From Caulobacter rhizosphaerae (GTDB lineage Bacteria > Pseudomonadota > Alphaproteobacteria > Caulobacterales > Caulobacteraceae): 64,000 bases of DNA. This document shows, one piece after another, positions 1-9,261 of this stretch. Position 1 is the stretch's first letter, and each line of letters opens with the position of its first letter. Both the position numbers and the translations under genes were made by a program. The notes beneath the pieces are model-generated. The model did not search any database. It was not told the DNA's origin and was given only the letters and a program-made list of their open reading frames with translations. Location: the NCBI RefSeq assembly GCF_010977555.1, contig NZ_CP048815.1:5200501-5264500 (forward strand), in the 5' to 3' direction.

Positions 1-44
1 GATACCGCCCCGCGCGTCCCGAAGCTACGACTTCGCACGCGAGG

Positions 45-1484
45 TCAGGCCTCCCGTTCGCCGCCCTTGACCAGGAACAGCACGCAAAAGCCCATCAACA
101 GCAGGGCCGCGACCGGTAGGAAGCCGCCGACCTGGCTCTTGAACACCGCCGTGGCCAGGGCCACCAGCAGCGAGCCCAGCCACATCGTCGCCGTGCCCGA
201 CAGGGCGTACAGCCCGAAGAACGCCGCCGTCTTGTCCGGCGGGCACAGGCGGATCAGCAGGGTGCGGCTGGAGGCGTACTGGGCGGTGACGAACACCGCG
301 ATCAGCAGGCCCAGGCCCAGATAGATCAGCTCCGGCGCCGTGCGAAACAGCGGCCCGTTCCAGACCGGCGCGTGGGCCGCCGGGTCGTAGGACCAGAGAT
401 AGAGGATCTTGTCGCGGCCCATGCCCAGGGTGGCGACCAGCACCGCCAGCGAGCCGGCGATCTCCAGCTGCACGGCCTTGCGCGGCCCCAGCGTGCGATC
501 GAACCAGGGCGCGACCAGGCCGCCGACCACCCCGAAGACGCTCAGCGCTATGCCGTAGGCCAGCATCTCCAGCGCGCCCCACTTCATCAGTCCGGCCGCC
601 AGCAGCCCGCCGAACACCAGGAGGGCGGTCATGCCGTCGTTGTAGAGCAGGCGTCCGCCCAGGAAGACGGCGATGTCGCGGTGGCCCTTCAGGTCGCCGA
701 AGATGTCGCGCAGCAGCGCGATCCCCGCCCGCAGGCTGGCCATCCAGCTACGGCCCGTGCGGGCCGCGTCGGGGGTCCACAGGAAGAACGGGATCGCGCC
801 CAGCAGCAGGATCGCGCCCGACATCGGACCCGAGATCCGGCTGGGCTCGTTCTGGCTGGCGTCGAGCCCGAAAATCGAGGCGTGCGGCACGCCCGGCCAG
901 TCCACCTGGCCCGGCAGCACCATGCCCCACAGCATGAAGACCAGCAGGGCCACCGACAGGCCGTTGGCCAGCGCATAGCCCAGGCCCGAGATCAGGGCGG
1001 CGCGACCCGGAACCTCGCCCGCCGCGCGACCCAGCAGCGAATTGCTGATCACGTCGCCCCAGTTATAGGCCACGCCCAGCACGATCAGCAGGCCGCTGGT
1101 CGCCATCAGCGGCAGGCCGCCGGCCGGCATGGCCCACCACAGGGCGACCAGGGCCGGGACCATGATCGCGGTCACCAGCCCCAGCATCGGCTTGCGCGGC
1201 CCGTACTGCTCGATCATCGCCCCCAGCAGCGGCGCGGTCAGGGCGGTCAGCACGCCGTAGATCGTCGAGATGTTGGCCACCAGGGCTTGGCCCTTGACGG
1301 GATCGCCGACCAGCACCCGCGAGAAGTAGGGCGAGAAGATGTAGATGGTGATCAGGATCACATAGGGGTCGCGCGCGCCCTGCTGCAGGATCCAGGCGAG
1401 GGCGCCGCGCGGCAGGCCCGACTTCAACGGGGCGACGGGCTCGCCCCCTGCCGGAACCGCCGCGGCGGCCGAGACCTCACTCAT
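45..1484 (-). CDS. MFS-type membrane transporter
   Basis: A 479-residue polytopic inner-membrane protein with about twelve hydrophobic segments from residue 30 onward. The loop signature typical of the major facilitator superfamily appears twice, as YGPRKPML near residue 92 and as a DRTLGPRK stretch near residue 325, which fits the two six-helix halves of an MFS carrier. The substrate cannot be read from the sequence. The ATG at 1484 is preceded by a small palindrome (1493-1508). The gene stands alone on its strand, upstream of and in the same direction as a phosphatase gene, with a gap of about 107 bases. MFS membership is fairly sure; any substrate would be a guess. Confidence 0.8.
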   Translation of the reverse strand: MSEVSAAAAVPAGGEPVAPLKSGLPRGALAWILQQGARDPYVILITIYIFSPYFSRVLVGDPVKGQALVANISTIYGVLTALTAPLLGAMIEQYGPRKPMLGLVTAIMVPALVALWWAMPAGGLPLMATSGLLIVLGVAYNWGDVISNSLLGRAAGEVPGRAALISGLGYALANGLSVALLVFMLWGMVLPGQVDWPGVPHASIFGLDASQNEPSRISGPMSGAILLLGAIPFFLWTPDAARTGRSWMASLRAGIALLRDIFGDLKGHRDIAVFLGGRLLYNDGMTALLVFGGLLAAGLMKWGALEMLAYGIALSVFGVVGGLVAPWFDRTLGPRKAVQLEIAGSLAVLVATLGMGRDKILYLWSYDPAAHAPVWNGPLFRTAPELIYLGLGLLIAVFVTAQYASSRTLLIRLCPPDKTAAFFGLYALSGTATMWLGSLLVALATAVFKSQVGGFLPVAALLLMGFCVLFLVKGGEREA

Positions 1485-1492
1485 GCTGTTCC

Positions 1493-1508
1493 ACCCTGTT
1501 CACAGGGT
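1493..1508. promoter_or_regulatory. 16-bp palindrome directly upstream of the MFS gene
   Basis: ACCCTGT-TC-ACAGGGT is a perfect inverted repeat with 7-bp arms, lying 8 bases before the MFS start codon. Its position fits an operator or a small 5' hairpin in the mRNA. No local regulator gene is obvious, so the role is inferred only from symmetry and location. Confidence 0.3.
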
Positions 1509-1591
1509 CGCCGTCTGGCGCGGCGACTTGGGTGGAGCGTGACTTTGAAACGGGCGTTTGTCACGCCTGTTCGCCGGCTCTTCTTTCTCCG

Positions 1592-2365
1592 TCAGAGCAG
1601 GATATGCGCCCGCACCGCCTCGCGGCCTTGCGCGTCCAGCCCGACCGCCTGCTCCAGATAGCTGTCCAGCGAGCCGTGGCGGGCCTTCATCTCGGCGATC
1701 GCCGCGGCCAGGTAGTCGGCCTCGACGCCCATGGCGGCGCGTACGGCCGCGTCCGACGGCCGGCGGCCCAGCTCGGCCTCCAGCAGGTCGGCGAATACCG
1801 GCCCGCGGCGGGCGAAGCGCGCCTCGTCATTGGTCAGCAGATAGTCGTCGACCAGGTCGTCGTCGGCCACCCCGGCCACGTGGTGGGTCAGGGCGGCCAG
1901 CAGGCCGGTGCGGTCCTTGCCCGCCGCGCAGTGGATCAGCACCGGGCCGCGCGCCGCGGCCAGGGCCTGGAAGTAGCGGCGGAACAGGTCCAGGTGCCGC
2001 ACGGCGAACGGCGCGCGGCGGTAGTAGTCGACCAGGTAGTCGCGGATCGAGGCCACCGACAGGTCCGATTGCCGCAGGAAGGCGCGCCAGGGATCCTCGC
2101 CGGTCACGCCCAGGTCGTTGTCGATCACCTCGGCGGCGAAACCCGCCCAGCGCCGCGACGGGTCGCGCTGGCGCTCGTTGGGCCGGCGCAGGTCGACGAC
2201 CGTACGGAGGTTCAGGCCCGCCATGGCGACCAGGTCCTCGTCGGTGGCTTCGGCCTGGTGCGCGGCGCGGAACAGCAGGCCCGTCTTCAACCGGCCCGCC
2301 CCGGCGGCGTAGTCGCCGAAATCGCGGAAGTTCTCGACGCCTTGCAGAACGATATGACGGGTCAT
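1592..2365 (-). CDS. Tyrosine-protein phosphatase family protein
   Basis: A 257-residue cytoplasmic protein with the Cys-based phosphatase P-loop HCAAGKDRTG (C-x5-R) near residue 146 and the N-terminal NFRDFG element typical of the bacterial Tyr/Ser phosphatase family (Y_phosphatase3-like). The catalytic Cys and Arg are both present, so the enzyme is probably active; the substrate may be phosphotyrosine or a phosphoinositide-like molecule. It starts divergently from the alpha/beta hydrolase gene downstream, with about 76 bases between the two start codons. Confidence 0.85.
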   Translation of the reverse strand: MTRHIVLQGVENFRDFGDYAAGAGRLKTGLLFRAAHQAEATDEDLVAMAGLNLRTVVDLRRPNERQRDPSRRWAGFAAEVIDNDLGVTGEDPWRAFLRQSDLSVASIRDYLVDYYRRAPFAVRHLDLFRRYFQALAAARGPVLIHCAAGKDRTGLLAALTHHVAGVADDDLVDDYLLTNDEARFARRGPVFADLLEAELGRRPSDAAVRAAMGVEADYLAAAIAEMKARHGSLDSYLEQAVGLDAQGREAVRAHILL

Positions 2366-2441
2366 GGCCCGCTTGTTAGCGCCGGCCGGCGACGAAAGCG
2401 AGACGCTGGACGGGGTGGAGCGACAGGGCCAAGCTGAGGCG

Positions 2442-3203
2442 ATGACCGACCTGCACCGCTTCCAGAGCTTCGACGGCGTCTCGATCGGCTACCGCACGCT
2501 GGGCGATCCGGCGGGCTGGCCGACGCTGCTGCTGCACGGCTTCCTGGCCGGCGCCGAGAGCAACTGGTTCCTGCCCGGGATCGCCGCCGCCGTGGCGGCC
2601 ACGCGACGGCGGGTGATCGCGCCCGACCTGCGCGGCCACGGCCGCTCGGACGCCCCCTCCGACCCCGCCGCCTGGCCGCCCGACGTGCTGGCTCGGGACC
2701 AGGAGGCCCTGGTCGCCCACCTGCATCTGAGCGACTACGACCTGGTCGGCTATTCGCTGGGCGCGCGCACGGCGGTGCGGATGCTGACGCGTGGAGCGCG
2801 GCCGAGCAAGCTGGTCCTGGCCGGCATGGGCGAGCGCGGACTGATGGAGGCCGGGGCGCGGGCGGCGATGTTCGAGGACGCCATCCGGCACGGCGAGGCC
2901 GCGCGCGATCCCCGGGCCGGCCGGCGGGTGCAGGCTATGATGGCGGCCGGCGGTCTCAAGCCCGAGGCCATGCTGGGCGTGCTGGCCTCGTTCGCGGCGA
3001 CCTCGGCCGAGGCGATCGCGGCGATCGACGTCCCGACCCTGGTGGTGGCCGGGCAGCGCGACGACGACAACGGCTCGGTCGAGGCGCTGGCGGCCATGAT
3101 GGCCGACGCCCGGGCCGTCCGGGTCCCGGGCGACCACCTGAGCGCGGTGATGGAGCCGGCCCTGGCGGAGACGATCGTGGGGTTTCTGAAGGCGACCCAA
3201 TAA
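2442..3203 (+). CDS. Alpha/beta-fold hydrolase
   Basis: A 253-residue alpha/beta hydrolase. It shows the oxyanion-hole region LLHGF near residue 35, the nucleophile elbow GYSLG near residue 100, and a C-terminal GDHLSA stretch carrying the catalytic histidine. The frame is open further upstream to 2364, but the ATG at 2442 begins exactly where family similarity begins (TDLHRFQSFDG), so I chose it. The substrate is unknown. The gene converges on amn, and a hairpin terminator lies between them. Confidence 0.82.
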   Translation: MTDLHRFQSFDGVSIGYRTLGDPAGWPTLLLHGFLAGAESNWFLPGIAAAVAATRRRVIAPDLRGHGRSDAPSDPAAWPPDVLARDQEALVAHLHLSDYDLVGYSLGARTAVRMLTRGARPSKLVLAGMGERGLMEAGARAAMFEDAIRHGEAARDPRAGRRVQAMMAAGGLKPEAMLGVLASFAATSAEAIAAIDVPTLVVAGQRDDDNGSVEALAAMMADARAVRVPGDHLSAVMEPALAETIVGFLKATQ

Positions 3204-3224
3204 AACCTCCCCCTGTGGGGGAGG
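3204..3224 (-). terminator. Rho-independent terminator of amn
   Basis: An 8-bp perfect stem CCTCCCCC/GGGGGAGG with a 3-base loop (3206-3224). On the minus strand it is followed by TTTTATT, so it is oriented to end the amn transcript. It probably also limits readthrough from the hydrolase gene. Confidence 0.75.
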
Positions 3225-3240
3225 ATCTAGTTTGGCGGCT

Positions 3241-4695
3241 TCACCGGAACGGCGGCTCGTCGAAGGCGCGCAGTTTGCGCGAGTGCAGGTTCGGGCCTTC
3301 CTCCAGCAGCAGCTTGCAGGTCAGGATGCCGATCTGCAGGTGCTGGCTGATCGCCCGCTCGTAGAAGGCGTTGGCCTGGCCGGGCAGCTTGATCTCGCCG
3401 TGCAGCGGTTTGTCCGACACGCACAACAGCGTCCCGTACGGCACCCGGAAGCGGTAGCCTTGGGCGGCGATGGTGGCGCTTTCCATGTCGATGGCCACGG
3501 CCCGGCTCTGGTTGAAGCGCAGGGCCGACAGGCTGTGGCGCAGTTCCCAGTTGCGGTCGTCGGTGGTGACCACCGTGCCCGTCCGCAGGCGTTTCTTGAG
3601 CTGATCGCCGGAGTCGCCGCTGATCGCCTTGGAGGCGTCGTAGAGGGCGCGCTGGACCTCGGCGATCGACGGCACCGGGATCTCGGGCGGCAGCACGGCG
3701 TCCAGCACGTGGTCGTCACGCAGATAGGCGTGGGCCAGCACGTAGTCGCCGATGGTCTGGGTGTCGCGCAGGCCGCCGCAGTGGCCGATCATCAGCCAGG
3801 CCTGCGGGCGCAGCACCGCCAGGTGGTCGCAGATGGTCTTGGCGTTGGACGGGCCCACCCCGATATTGACCAGGGTGATGCCCCGGCCGCCGGCGGCCAT
3901 CAGGTGGTAGGCCGGCATCTGGTGCTTGCGCCAGGTCGACTCGGCCACCGCCAGTTCGGGATTGGCGGTGTTGGCGGTGATCGTCAGCCCGCCCGCGCAC
4001 GACAGGGCCGTGTAGGGGCTGTCCGGCTGCTGCAGCTGCTCGATGCCCCAGCGGACGAACTCGTCGACATAGCGGTTGTAGTTCGTGAACAGGATGAACT
4101 GCTGCACGTCCTCGGCCGGGGCGCCGGTGTAGTGCTTCAGCCGGGCCAGCGAGAAATCGGTGCGCAGGCCGTCGAACAGGGCCAGCGGCCGGTTCTCCTC
4201 CATGGCCGGGTTCCACACCCCGTCGGCGATCTCGTCGCCGATGAAGGCCAGGTCGGTGGTCGGGAAGAAGCGGGCGATGTCCTCGCTGCGGACGTCGGCC
4301 TGGTTCAGGTCGATGCTGGCGTCCAGCACGTAGGGATAGGGGATCTCCTGGCTGGACCGGTCGATCTCGATCTCGACGTGGAAGTCGTTCATCAGCAGGG
4401 TCAGCTGCTCGACCAGGTAGTCGCGGAACTGGTTGGGCTTGGTGATGGTCGTGGCGTAGACGCCGGGCCGGCTGACCCGGGCGTAGGAGCGCGCCAGCTT
4501 GGGCGGCAGGGCCTCGGGATCGTAGATCAGCCGCAGCTCGGGATAGGCGAACGTGCCGTCGAACCGCGCGTGCGGGTCGGGCCGGGTTCCGTTTTCGAGG
4601 TAGGCGCGAAGCGCGGTCCGCAGGGCGTCGACGGCGCGTTCGTATTCTTGATTGAGCCGCTCGACCGCGGCGATTGCTTTTTCTTGGTTTGACAT
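3241..4695 (-). CDS. amn: AMP nucleosidase
   Basis: A 484-residue protein, the same length as the E. coli enzyme. AMP nucleosidase hydrolyses AMP to adenine and ribose 5-phosphate and helps set adenylate levels. The N-terminal regulatory domain (residues ~1-190, ending near PYPYVLDAS) precedes a nucleoside-phosphorylase-like catalytic domain with GVGPSNAKT near 280, MIGHCGGLR near 300 and AIDMESATIA near 415. The gene is divergent from the symporter gene and ends at a strong hairpin terminator. Confidence 0.93.
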   Translation of the reverse strand: MSNQEKAIAAVERLNQEYERAVDALRTALRAYLENGTRPDPHARFDGTFAYPELRLIYDPEALPPKLARSYARVSRPGVYATTITKPNQFRDYLVEQLTLLMNDFHVEIEIDRSSQEIPYPYVLDASIDLNQADVRSEDIARFFPTTDLAFIGDEIADGVWNPAMEENRPLALFDGLRTDFSLARLKHYTGAPAEDVQQFILFTNYNRYVDEFVRWGIEQLQQPDSPYTALSCAGGLTITANTANPELAVAESTWRKHQMPAYHLMAAGGRGITLVNIGVGPSNAKTICDHLAVLRPQAWLMIGHCGGLRDTQTIGDYVLAHAYLRDDHVLDAVLPPEIPVPSIAEVQRALYDASKAISGDSGDQLKKRLRTGTVVTTDDRNWELRHSLSALRFNQSRAVAIDMESATIAAQGYRFRVPYGTLLCVSDKPLHGEIKLPGQANAFYERAISQHLQIGILTCKLLLEEGPNLHSRKLRAFDEPPFR

Positions 4696-4937
4696 GGCGC
4701 CCTATATCAGCGTTCCGCCGCCTTTTCTAGGCTAAGGCCGCAAGAGGGCTCCTCACGGGCTCTGGGGCATGGACGAAGCCGATTTCGTCGGCCACAAGGG
4801 ATGAAATGCCCAGACGTGGGGCGGATGATGGCGGGAGCGACCTCGCGCCTGGTCCGGACGTCGGGTGACAACGTACAGATCCGTGGCGTCGACAGCGTCC
4901 GTCCGCAAGAAGACCGTCCGGCGCCCGAGGGGACCTT

Positions 4938-6191
4938 ATGAACAGACGTTTCGCCTTCCTGATCGTCGCCGCCATGATCCTCGGGGTCCTGGTCGGCTGG
5001 GCCTGCAACCAGTACCTGGATGCGGACGGGACCAAGAAGGCGGCCGACCTGGCCTCGCTGCTGCCCTACATCTTCCTGCGCCTGATCAAGATGATCATCG
5101 CGCCGCTGGTGTTCACGACGCTGGTGGCCGGCATCGCCCACATGGAGGACGCCGCCGCGGTCGGCCGCGTGGGGGTCAAGGCGATCGGCTGGTTCCTGGT
5201 CGCCTCGATCCTGTCGCTGCTGATCGGCATCGGCATGTTCCACCTGCTGGACCCCGCCCACGGCGTGGTGCTCAAGGAAGTGGCCGAGGCCGGCGCGCCG
5301 CCATCGGCCGTGGGCGCCTTCACGGTCAAGAGCTTCATCGACCACCTGATTCCCGCCTCGCTGTTCGAGGCGATGGCCAAGAACGAGATCCTGCAGATCG
5401 TCGTCTTCTCGGTGTTCGTCGGCACGGCCGTCGCCACCCTGGACAACAAGGCCCCGGCGGTCCTGGAGGTCACCGAGCAGGCCGCCTCGATCATGCTGAA
5501 GGTCACCGGCTTCGTGATGGCCCTGGCCCCGCTGGCCATCTTCGGCGCCCTGGTCAACACCGTGGCCAAGGAGGGCCTGTCGATCCTGGGGGTCTACGCC
5601 CGCTTCATCGGCTCGTTCTATGCGGGCCTGGGCACGTTGTGGCTGCTGCTGTTCCTGGCCGCCCTGTTCTTCCTGGGCAAGCGGGCCATCCCGCTGTTCG
5701 GCTTCATCCGCACCCCCGCCCTGCTGGCCTTCTCGACCGCCAGCTCGGAAGCGGCCTATCCGCGCCTGCTGGACGGCCTGCCGACCCTGGGCGTGCGCCG
5801 CAAGATCGTCAGCTTCGTCCTGCCGCTGGGCTACTCGTTCAATCTCGACGGCTCGATGATGTACTGCACCTTCGCGACCCTGTTCATCACGTCGGTGCAC
5901 GGCGTCCACCTGACGCTGGAGCAGCAGGCCTCGATGCTGCTGCTGCTGATGGTCACCTCCAAGGGCATGGCCGGGGTGCCGCGGGCCTCGCTGGTGGTGA
6001 TCATGGCCACGCTGACCTATTTCGGCCTGCCCGAGGCCTGGATCGCCCTGGTGCTGGGCGTCGATCACCTGCTGGACATGGGCCGCAGCGCCACCAACGT
6101 GGTCGGCAATTCGGTCGCCGCCGCCGTGGTCGCCAAGTGGGAAGGCGAGCTGGACGATCCGGAGCCGCCGGCCGAGGCCGCCAAGGCCTGA
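4938..6191 (+). CDS. Dicarboxylate/amino acid:cation symporter (DAACS family)
   Basis: A 417-residue inner-membrane carrier of the GltP/DctA type with an N-terminal MNRRFAFLIVAAMILG segment and about eight membrane spans plus re-entrant loops. The family motifs are SSEAAYP (hairpin 1 serine motif; the usual TLP is replaced by AYP), SFNLDGS (family: NMDG) and the last-helix DHLLDMGRSATNVVGN. The conserved carboxylate-binding Arg/Asn residues are therefore present. Dicarboxylate or glutamate uptake is likely, but the exact substrate is uncertain. It starts divergently from amn across about 240 bases. Confidence 0.9.
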   Translation: MNRRFAFLIVAAMILGVLVGWACNQYLDADGTKKAADLASLLPYIFLRLIKMIIAPLVFTTLVAGIAHMEDAAAVGRVGVKAIGWFLVASILSLLIGIGMFHLLDPAHGVVLKEVAEAGAPPSAVGAFTVKSFIDHLIPASLFEAMAKNEILQIVVFSVFVGTAVATLDNKAPAVLEVTEQAASIMLKVTGFVMALAPLAIFGALVNTVAKEGLSILGVYARFIGSFYAGLGTLWLLLFLAALFFLGKRAIPLFGFIRTPALLAFSTASSEAAYPRLLDGLPTLGVRRKIVSFVLPLGYSFNLDGSMMYCTFATLFITSVHGVHLTLEQQASMLLLLMVTSKGMAGVPRASLVVIMATLTYFGLPEAWIALVLGVDHLLDMGRSATNVVGNSVAAAVVAKWEGELDDPEPPAEAAKA

Positions 6192-6220
6192 ACCGCCAAG
6201 CGCGACCGATTGACTTCGGA

Positions 6221-6243
6221 GGGGAGAAGACCAATCTCTCCCC
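6221..6243 (+). terminator. Possible hairpin after the symporter gene
   Basis: GGGGAGA/TCTCCCC form a 7-bp stem with a 9-base loop, 30 bases after the symporter stop. There is no T-run after it, so it may be an mRNA-stabilising or weak termination hairpin. It lies just upstream of the next gene's start at 6272. Confidence 0.3.
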
Positions 6244-6271
6244 CCGAGGGACCTCGGTTAGGAAGACCGCC

Positions 6272-6694
6272 ATGAACGTCAAATCCATGATCCGGGCCGG
6301 CCTGCTGACGACGGCGCTCCTGGCCGCCTCCGCGCCGGCCCTGGCCGCCACCCCGCTCGACGACGCCAAGGGCGCCGCCGCCAAGCCGGCTCGCAGCTGC
6401 TTCTACCTATCGGACTGGGACGGCTGGAGCGCGCCCGATCGCGACACCCTGTATCTGAGGGTGCGCAACCGCGACGTCTACCAGGTGGAGCTGTCGCACG
6501 GCACCAGTCAGCTGACCTCGCCCGGCGTGCACCTGGTGTCGGTGGTCCGCGGCATCGATTCGGTGTGCAATCCGCTCGACCTGGACCTGCGGGTCTCCGA
6601 CGGCTTCGGCTTCGCCATGCCGATCATGGCCAAGTCGATCACCAAGCTCTCGGCCGAACAGATCGCGGCCATCCCGAAGAAGGACCGGCCGTAG
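6272..6694 (+). CDS. DUF6491-like exported protein
   Basis: A 140-residue protein with a clear Sec signal peptide (hydrophobic residues 8-24, cleavage after ALA-A near residue 26). The mature part contains SCFYLSDWDGW and YLRVRNRDVYQVEL, which recall the DUF6491 family of small periplasmic proteins with unknown function. Two cysteines (near residues 43 and 97) could form a disulfide. The start ATG follows the symporter gene by 80 bases and begins the signal peptide. Confidence 0.7.
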   Translation: MNVKSMIRAGLLTTALLAASAPALAATPLDDAKGAAAKPARSCFYLSDWDGWSAPDRDTLYLRVRNRDVYQVELSHGTSQLTSPGVHLVSVVRGIDSVCNPLDLDLRVSDGFGFAMPIMAKSITKLSAEQIAAIPKKDRP

Positions 6695-6780
6695 AGGCGC
6701 GTCGTCGCGACTCGCTCACGGTCGGACCTTGGATTTCCCTGGCGCCCGCTTCCGGACGCCTGTCAGCCGAAGAGAGTCGC

Positions 6781-7176
6781 ATGAGCTTGCTGGATAATCT
6801 GATGGGCGCCGTCGGCGGCCAGGGCGGCGGCGACCTTTCGAGCCTGGTCGAGACCGTCGCCAGCCAGGGCGCGGCGGGCGGCGTCAGCGGCCTGGTCGAG
6901 GCGTTCCAGAAGGGCGGCCTTGGCGAGGTCGCCCAGTCCTGGGTTTCCAACGGGACCAACCACCCGATCTCGGCCGAACAGGTCCAGGCCGTGCTCGGCT
7001 CGGGCGCGATCGGCCAGTTCGCCGAGAAGTTGGGCGTCGATCCGCAGGTCGGCGCGGCCAAGCTGGCCGAACTGCTGCCGGGTCTGGTCGATCGCCTGAC
7101 GCCCGGCGGTCAGCTGCCGACCGAGGGCCTGGGCGGCGCGGTCGGCGACCTGTTGGGCGGCTTCCTCAAGACGTAG
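6781..7176 (+). CDS. YidB/DUF937 family protein
   Basis: A 131-residue Gly/Ala-rich protein beginning MSLLDNLMGAVGG. It contains WVSNGTNHPISAEQVQAVLG and a C-terminal LAELLPGLVDRLTPGGQLP, the hallmarks of the YidB (DUF937) family. The function of the family is unknown. The frame is open further upstream, but the family-typical start at 6781 has only a weak purine stretch (GAAGAGAG) before it. Its last 11 bases overlap tail-to-tail with panE. Confidence 0.82.
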   Translation: MSLLDNLMGAVGGQGGGDLSSLVETVASQGAAGGVSGLVEAFQKGGLGEVAQSWVSNGTNHPISAEQVQAVLGSGAIGQFAEKLGVDPQVGAAKLAELLPGLVDRLTPGGQLPTEGLGGAVGDLLGGFLKT

Positions 7177-8047
7177 CCGCCGTCTCCAGCAGCGCCACCA
7201 TCATCGCATTGACCGGCGTGGCGATCCCGTGTCGCGCGCCCAGCCGCACGATCACGCCGTTGCGGGCGTCCAGTTCCATCGGCCGCCCCGCGGCGCGGTC
7301 GGCGTGCAGGGAGTTGATCCCGTCGGGCGGCCCCGCGCGATAGCCCTCGACCACCTTTTCGGGCAGGTCGGACGGCAGGTCCGCCCCCTCGGCCCGGCCC
7401 ACCGCCACGCATTCGCCGACCAGGGCCCGCATGATCTCGGCGACCGGCTCGCGCCGGGCCACGCCCGCCGGCTTCAGGGTCAGGGCGTTGACCGCGCCGG
7501 CGCAGTTGAGGGCCAGCTTCCTCCAGGCGGCGGTCCTGAAGTCGGCCGTGGTCGAGACGGCGATCGGCGTGTGGGCGAACAGGGCCGCGAAAGCCTCGCC
7601 CGCCGCCCCGTCCGGAACCAGGATCACGCCGTCGCGCCGCTGGCGCACCCGCCCGGGGGCGCTGCGCTCGGCCGGGATGTCGACCACCGCGGGGGTGATC
7701 CGTTCGGCGGGAACATAGGGCGTGAAGCGCTCGACGTGCTCGACGCCGTTCTGCAGCACCGCCACGCGGGTGCCCGGCCCGACCAGGCGGGCCAGCCAGG
7801 CGCCGGTCGCGGCCGCGTCATAGGTCTTGGTCGTGACGATCGCCCAATCGACCGGTGAGGCCTGGTCCGGCGCGGTCAGCACGCGCGGGCTGGCCGTCAG
7901 CGGCCCGCCCGGGGTCTCGACCTCCAGCCGGTCGAAGGCCGTGCGCGCGCAGACCTCGACCGCCAAGCCGGGGTTCTGGGCCAGCCAGGCGGCGACCACG
8001 CCGCCCACCGCCCCCGGACCGATCACCGCTATCCGCGTCATCACCAA
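7166..8047 (-). CDS. panE: 2-dehydropantoate 2-reductase (ketopantoate reductase family)
   Basis: A 293-residue NADPH-dependent reductase that would convert ketopantoate to pantoate in the coenzyme A pathway. The N-terminal Rossmann motif GPGAVGGVVA is at residues ~9-18. The catalytic-lysine motif WRKLALNCAG lies near residue 176 and the C-terminal segment EVPLDARNG-like (MELDARNGVIVRLG) near 258. Two in-frame ATGs are possible (8047 and 8041); either retains the whole fold. Paralogues of PanE are common, so a role with another 2-oxo acid is possible. Confidence 0.82.
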   Translation of the reverse strand: MVMTRIAVIGPGAVGGVVAAWLAQNPGLAVEVCARTAFDRLEVETPGGPLTASPRVLTAPDQASPVDWAIVTTKTYDAAATGAWLARLVGPGTRVAVLQNGVEHVERFTPYVPAERITPAVVDIPAERSAPGRVRQRRDGVILVPDGAAGEAFAALFAHTPIAVSTTADFRTAAWRKLALNCAGAVNALTLKPAGVARREPVAEIMRALVGECVAVGRAEGADLPSDLPEKVVEGYRAGPPDGINSLHADRAAGRPMELDARNGVIVRLGARHGIATPVNAMMVALLETAATS

Positions 8048-8054
8048 ACTCCAG

Positions 8055-8087
8055 ACAAAGAAACGCCGCCCCCTTTCGAGGGCGGCG
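8055..8087 (-). terminator. Rho-independent terminator of nrdB
   Basis: An 8-bp perfect stem CGCCGCCC/GGGCGGCG with an 8-base loop (8064-8087), followed on the minus strand by TTTCTTTG. It lies 40 bases after the nrdB stop and just before panE, so it ends nrdB transcription. Confidence 0.75.
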
Positions 8088-8126
8088 GCATGTTATCCCC
8101 GTTGTCCCTGCTTCTTCTGGCCTGTC

Positions 8127-9167
8127 TTATTCGGCCGGCAGGGTGTTCTCCGAGCGCTTCTGCAGCATGGTGTCGAAGCTCGACCACACGCCTTCCGCGC
8201 CGTGCCATTGGCCCCGGGTGGCCGCCTTGGAATATTCAGTGGCCCGGGCCTCGAAGAAGTTGGCGTGCTCCACGCCCGACAGCAGCGACTGCAGCCAGGG
8301 CAACGGGTTTTCCTTCACGCCATAGACCTCCGGCAGGGCCAGCTGGCGCAGGCGCCAGTCGGCGATGAACCGGATATATTGCTTGATGTCGTCCGGGGTC
8401 ATGCCCTGCACGTCGCCCTGCTCGAAGGCCAGGTCGATGAAGGCGTCCTCCATGGTGACCACGGTCTTGCAGCAGTCGACGATGTCGTCGGCCACGGCCT
8501 TGGTAACCGCCCCGGTCTCCTTGTTGAACGTGTGGTACAGCTTGATGATGCCTTCGCAGTGCAGGCTCTCGTCGCGGATCGACCACGAGACGATCTGGCC
8601 CATGCCCTTCATCTTGTTGAAGCGCGGGAAGTTCATCAGCATCGCGAACGAGGCGAACAGCTGCAGGCCCTCGGTGAAGCCGCCGAACATGGCCAGGGTG
8701 CGGGCGATGTCGGCGTTGGAGTCGACGCCGAACTTCTGCATGAAGTCATGTTTGTCGCGCATGGCCTGGTATTCCATGAACGCGCCGAACTCGCTCTCCG
8801 GCATGCCGATGGTTTCCAGCAGCAGGGCGTAGGCCGCGATATGGATGGTCTCCATATTGGCGAACGACGACAGCATCATCTTCACTTCGGTGGGTTTGAA
8901 CACCCGGCCGTAGCGCTCCATGTAGTTGTCGGCGACCTCGACGTCGGACTGGGTGAAGAAGCGGAAGATCTGCGTCAGCAGGTTCCGTTCCTTGTCGTTC
9001 AGCTTGACGGCCCAGTCCTTGAGGTCCTCGCCCAGCGGCACTTCCTCGGGCATCCAGTGGACCTGCTGCTGCTTCTTCCAGAACTCGTGGGCCCACGGGT
9101 AGCGGAAGGGCTTGTAGGCGCCGGAGGGGGTCAGCAGGCCGGGCGTGGTGATCAGCTTGGCGGACAT
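8127..9167 (-). CDS. nrdB: Class I ribonucleotide reductase, beta (radical) subunit
   Basis: A 346-residue ferritin-like subunit that holds the diiron-tyrosyl radical cofactor for reduction of ribonucleoside diphosphates by NrdA. The metal ligand motif ETIH is followed four residues later by a tyrosine (ETIHIAAY, near residue 107), which matches the radical tyrosine position. A second ligand cluster is RDESLHCEG near 198. The ATG at 9167 (MSAKLI) has an AAGGG ribosome-binding site 7 bases upstream, so the longer open frame to 9236 is not used. No ATP-cone precedes the ferritin domain. The partner nrdA is 7 kb away, not adjacent. Confidence 0.95.
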   Translation of the reverse strand: MSAKLITTPGLLTPSGAYKPFRYPWAHEFWKKQQQVHWMPEEVPLGEDLKDWAVKLNDKERNLLTQIFRFFTQSDVEVADNYMERYGRVFKPTEVKMMLSSFANMETIHIAAYALLLETIGMPESEFGAFMEYQAMRDKHDFMQKFGVDSNADIARTLAMFGGFTEGLQLFASFAMLMNFPRFNKMKGMGQIVSWSIRDESLHCEGIIKLYHTFNKETGAVTKAVADDIVDCCKTVVTMEDAFIDLAFEQGDVQGMTPDDIKQYIRFIADWRLRQLALPEVYGVKENPLPWLQSLLSGVEHANFFEARATEYSKAATRGQWHGAEGVWSSFDTMLQKRSENTLPAE

Positions 9168-9261
9168 CGAGGAACCCTTGGGGCGAGAACTGCGGCGAGA
9201 ATCGGTCGAACGAACTAGGATAACGTACGTTAGCATTTAGCCAGACGCACGCCCCTCCTGT

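Noticed and set aside
3232..4692. Long open frame antisense to amn (486 codons).
   Set aside because: Typical GC-rich antisense shadow; biased composition, no family features, and amn on the other strand is certain.
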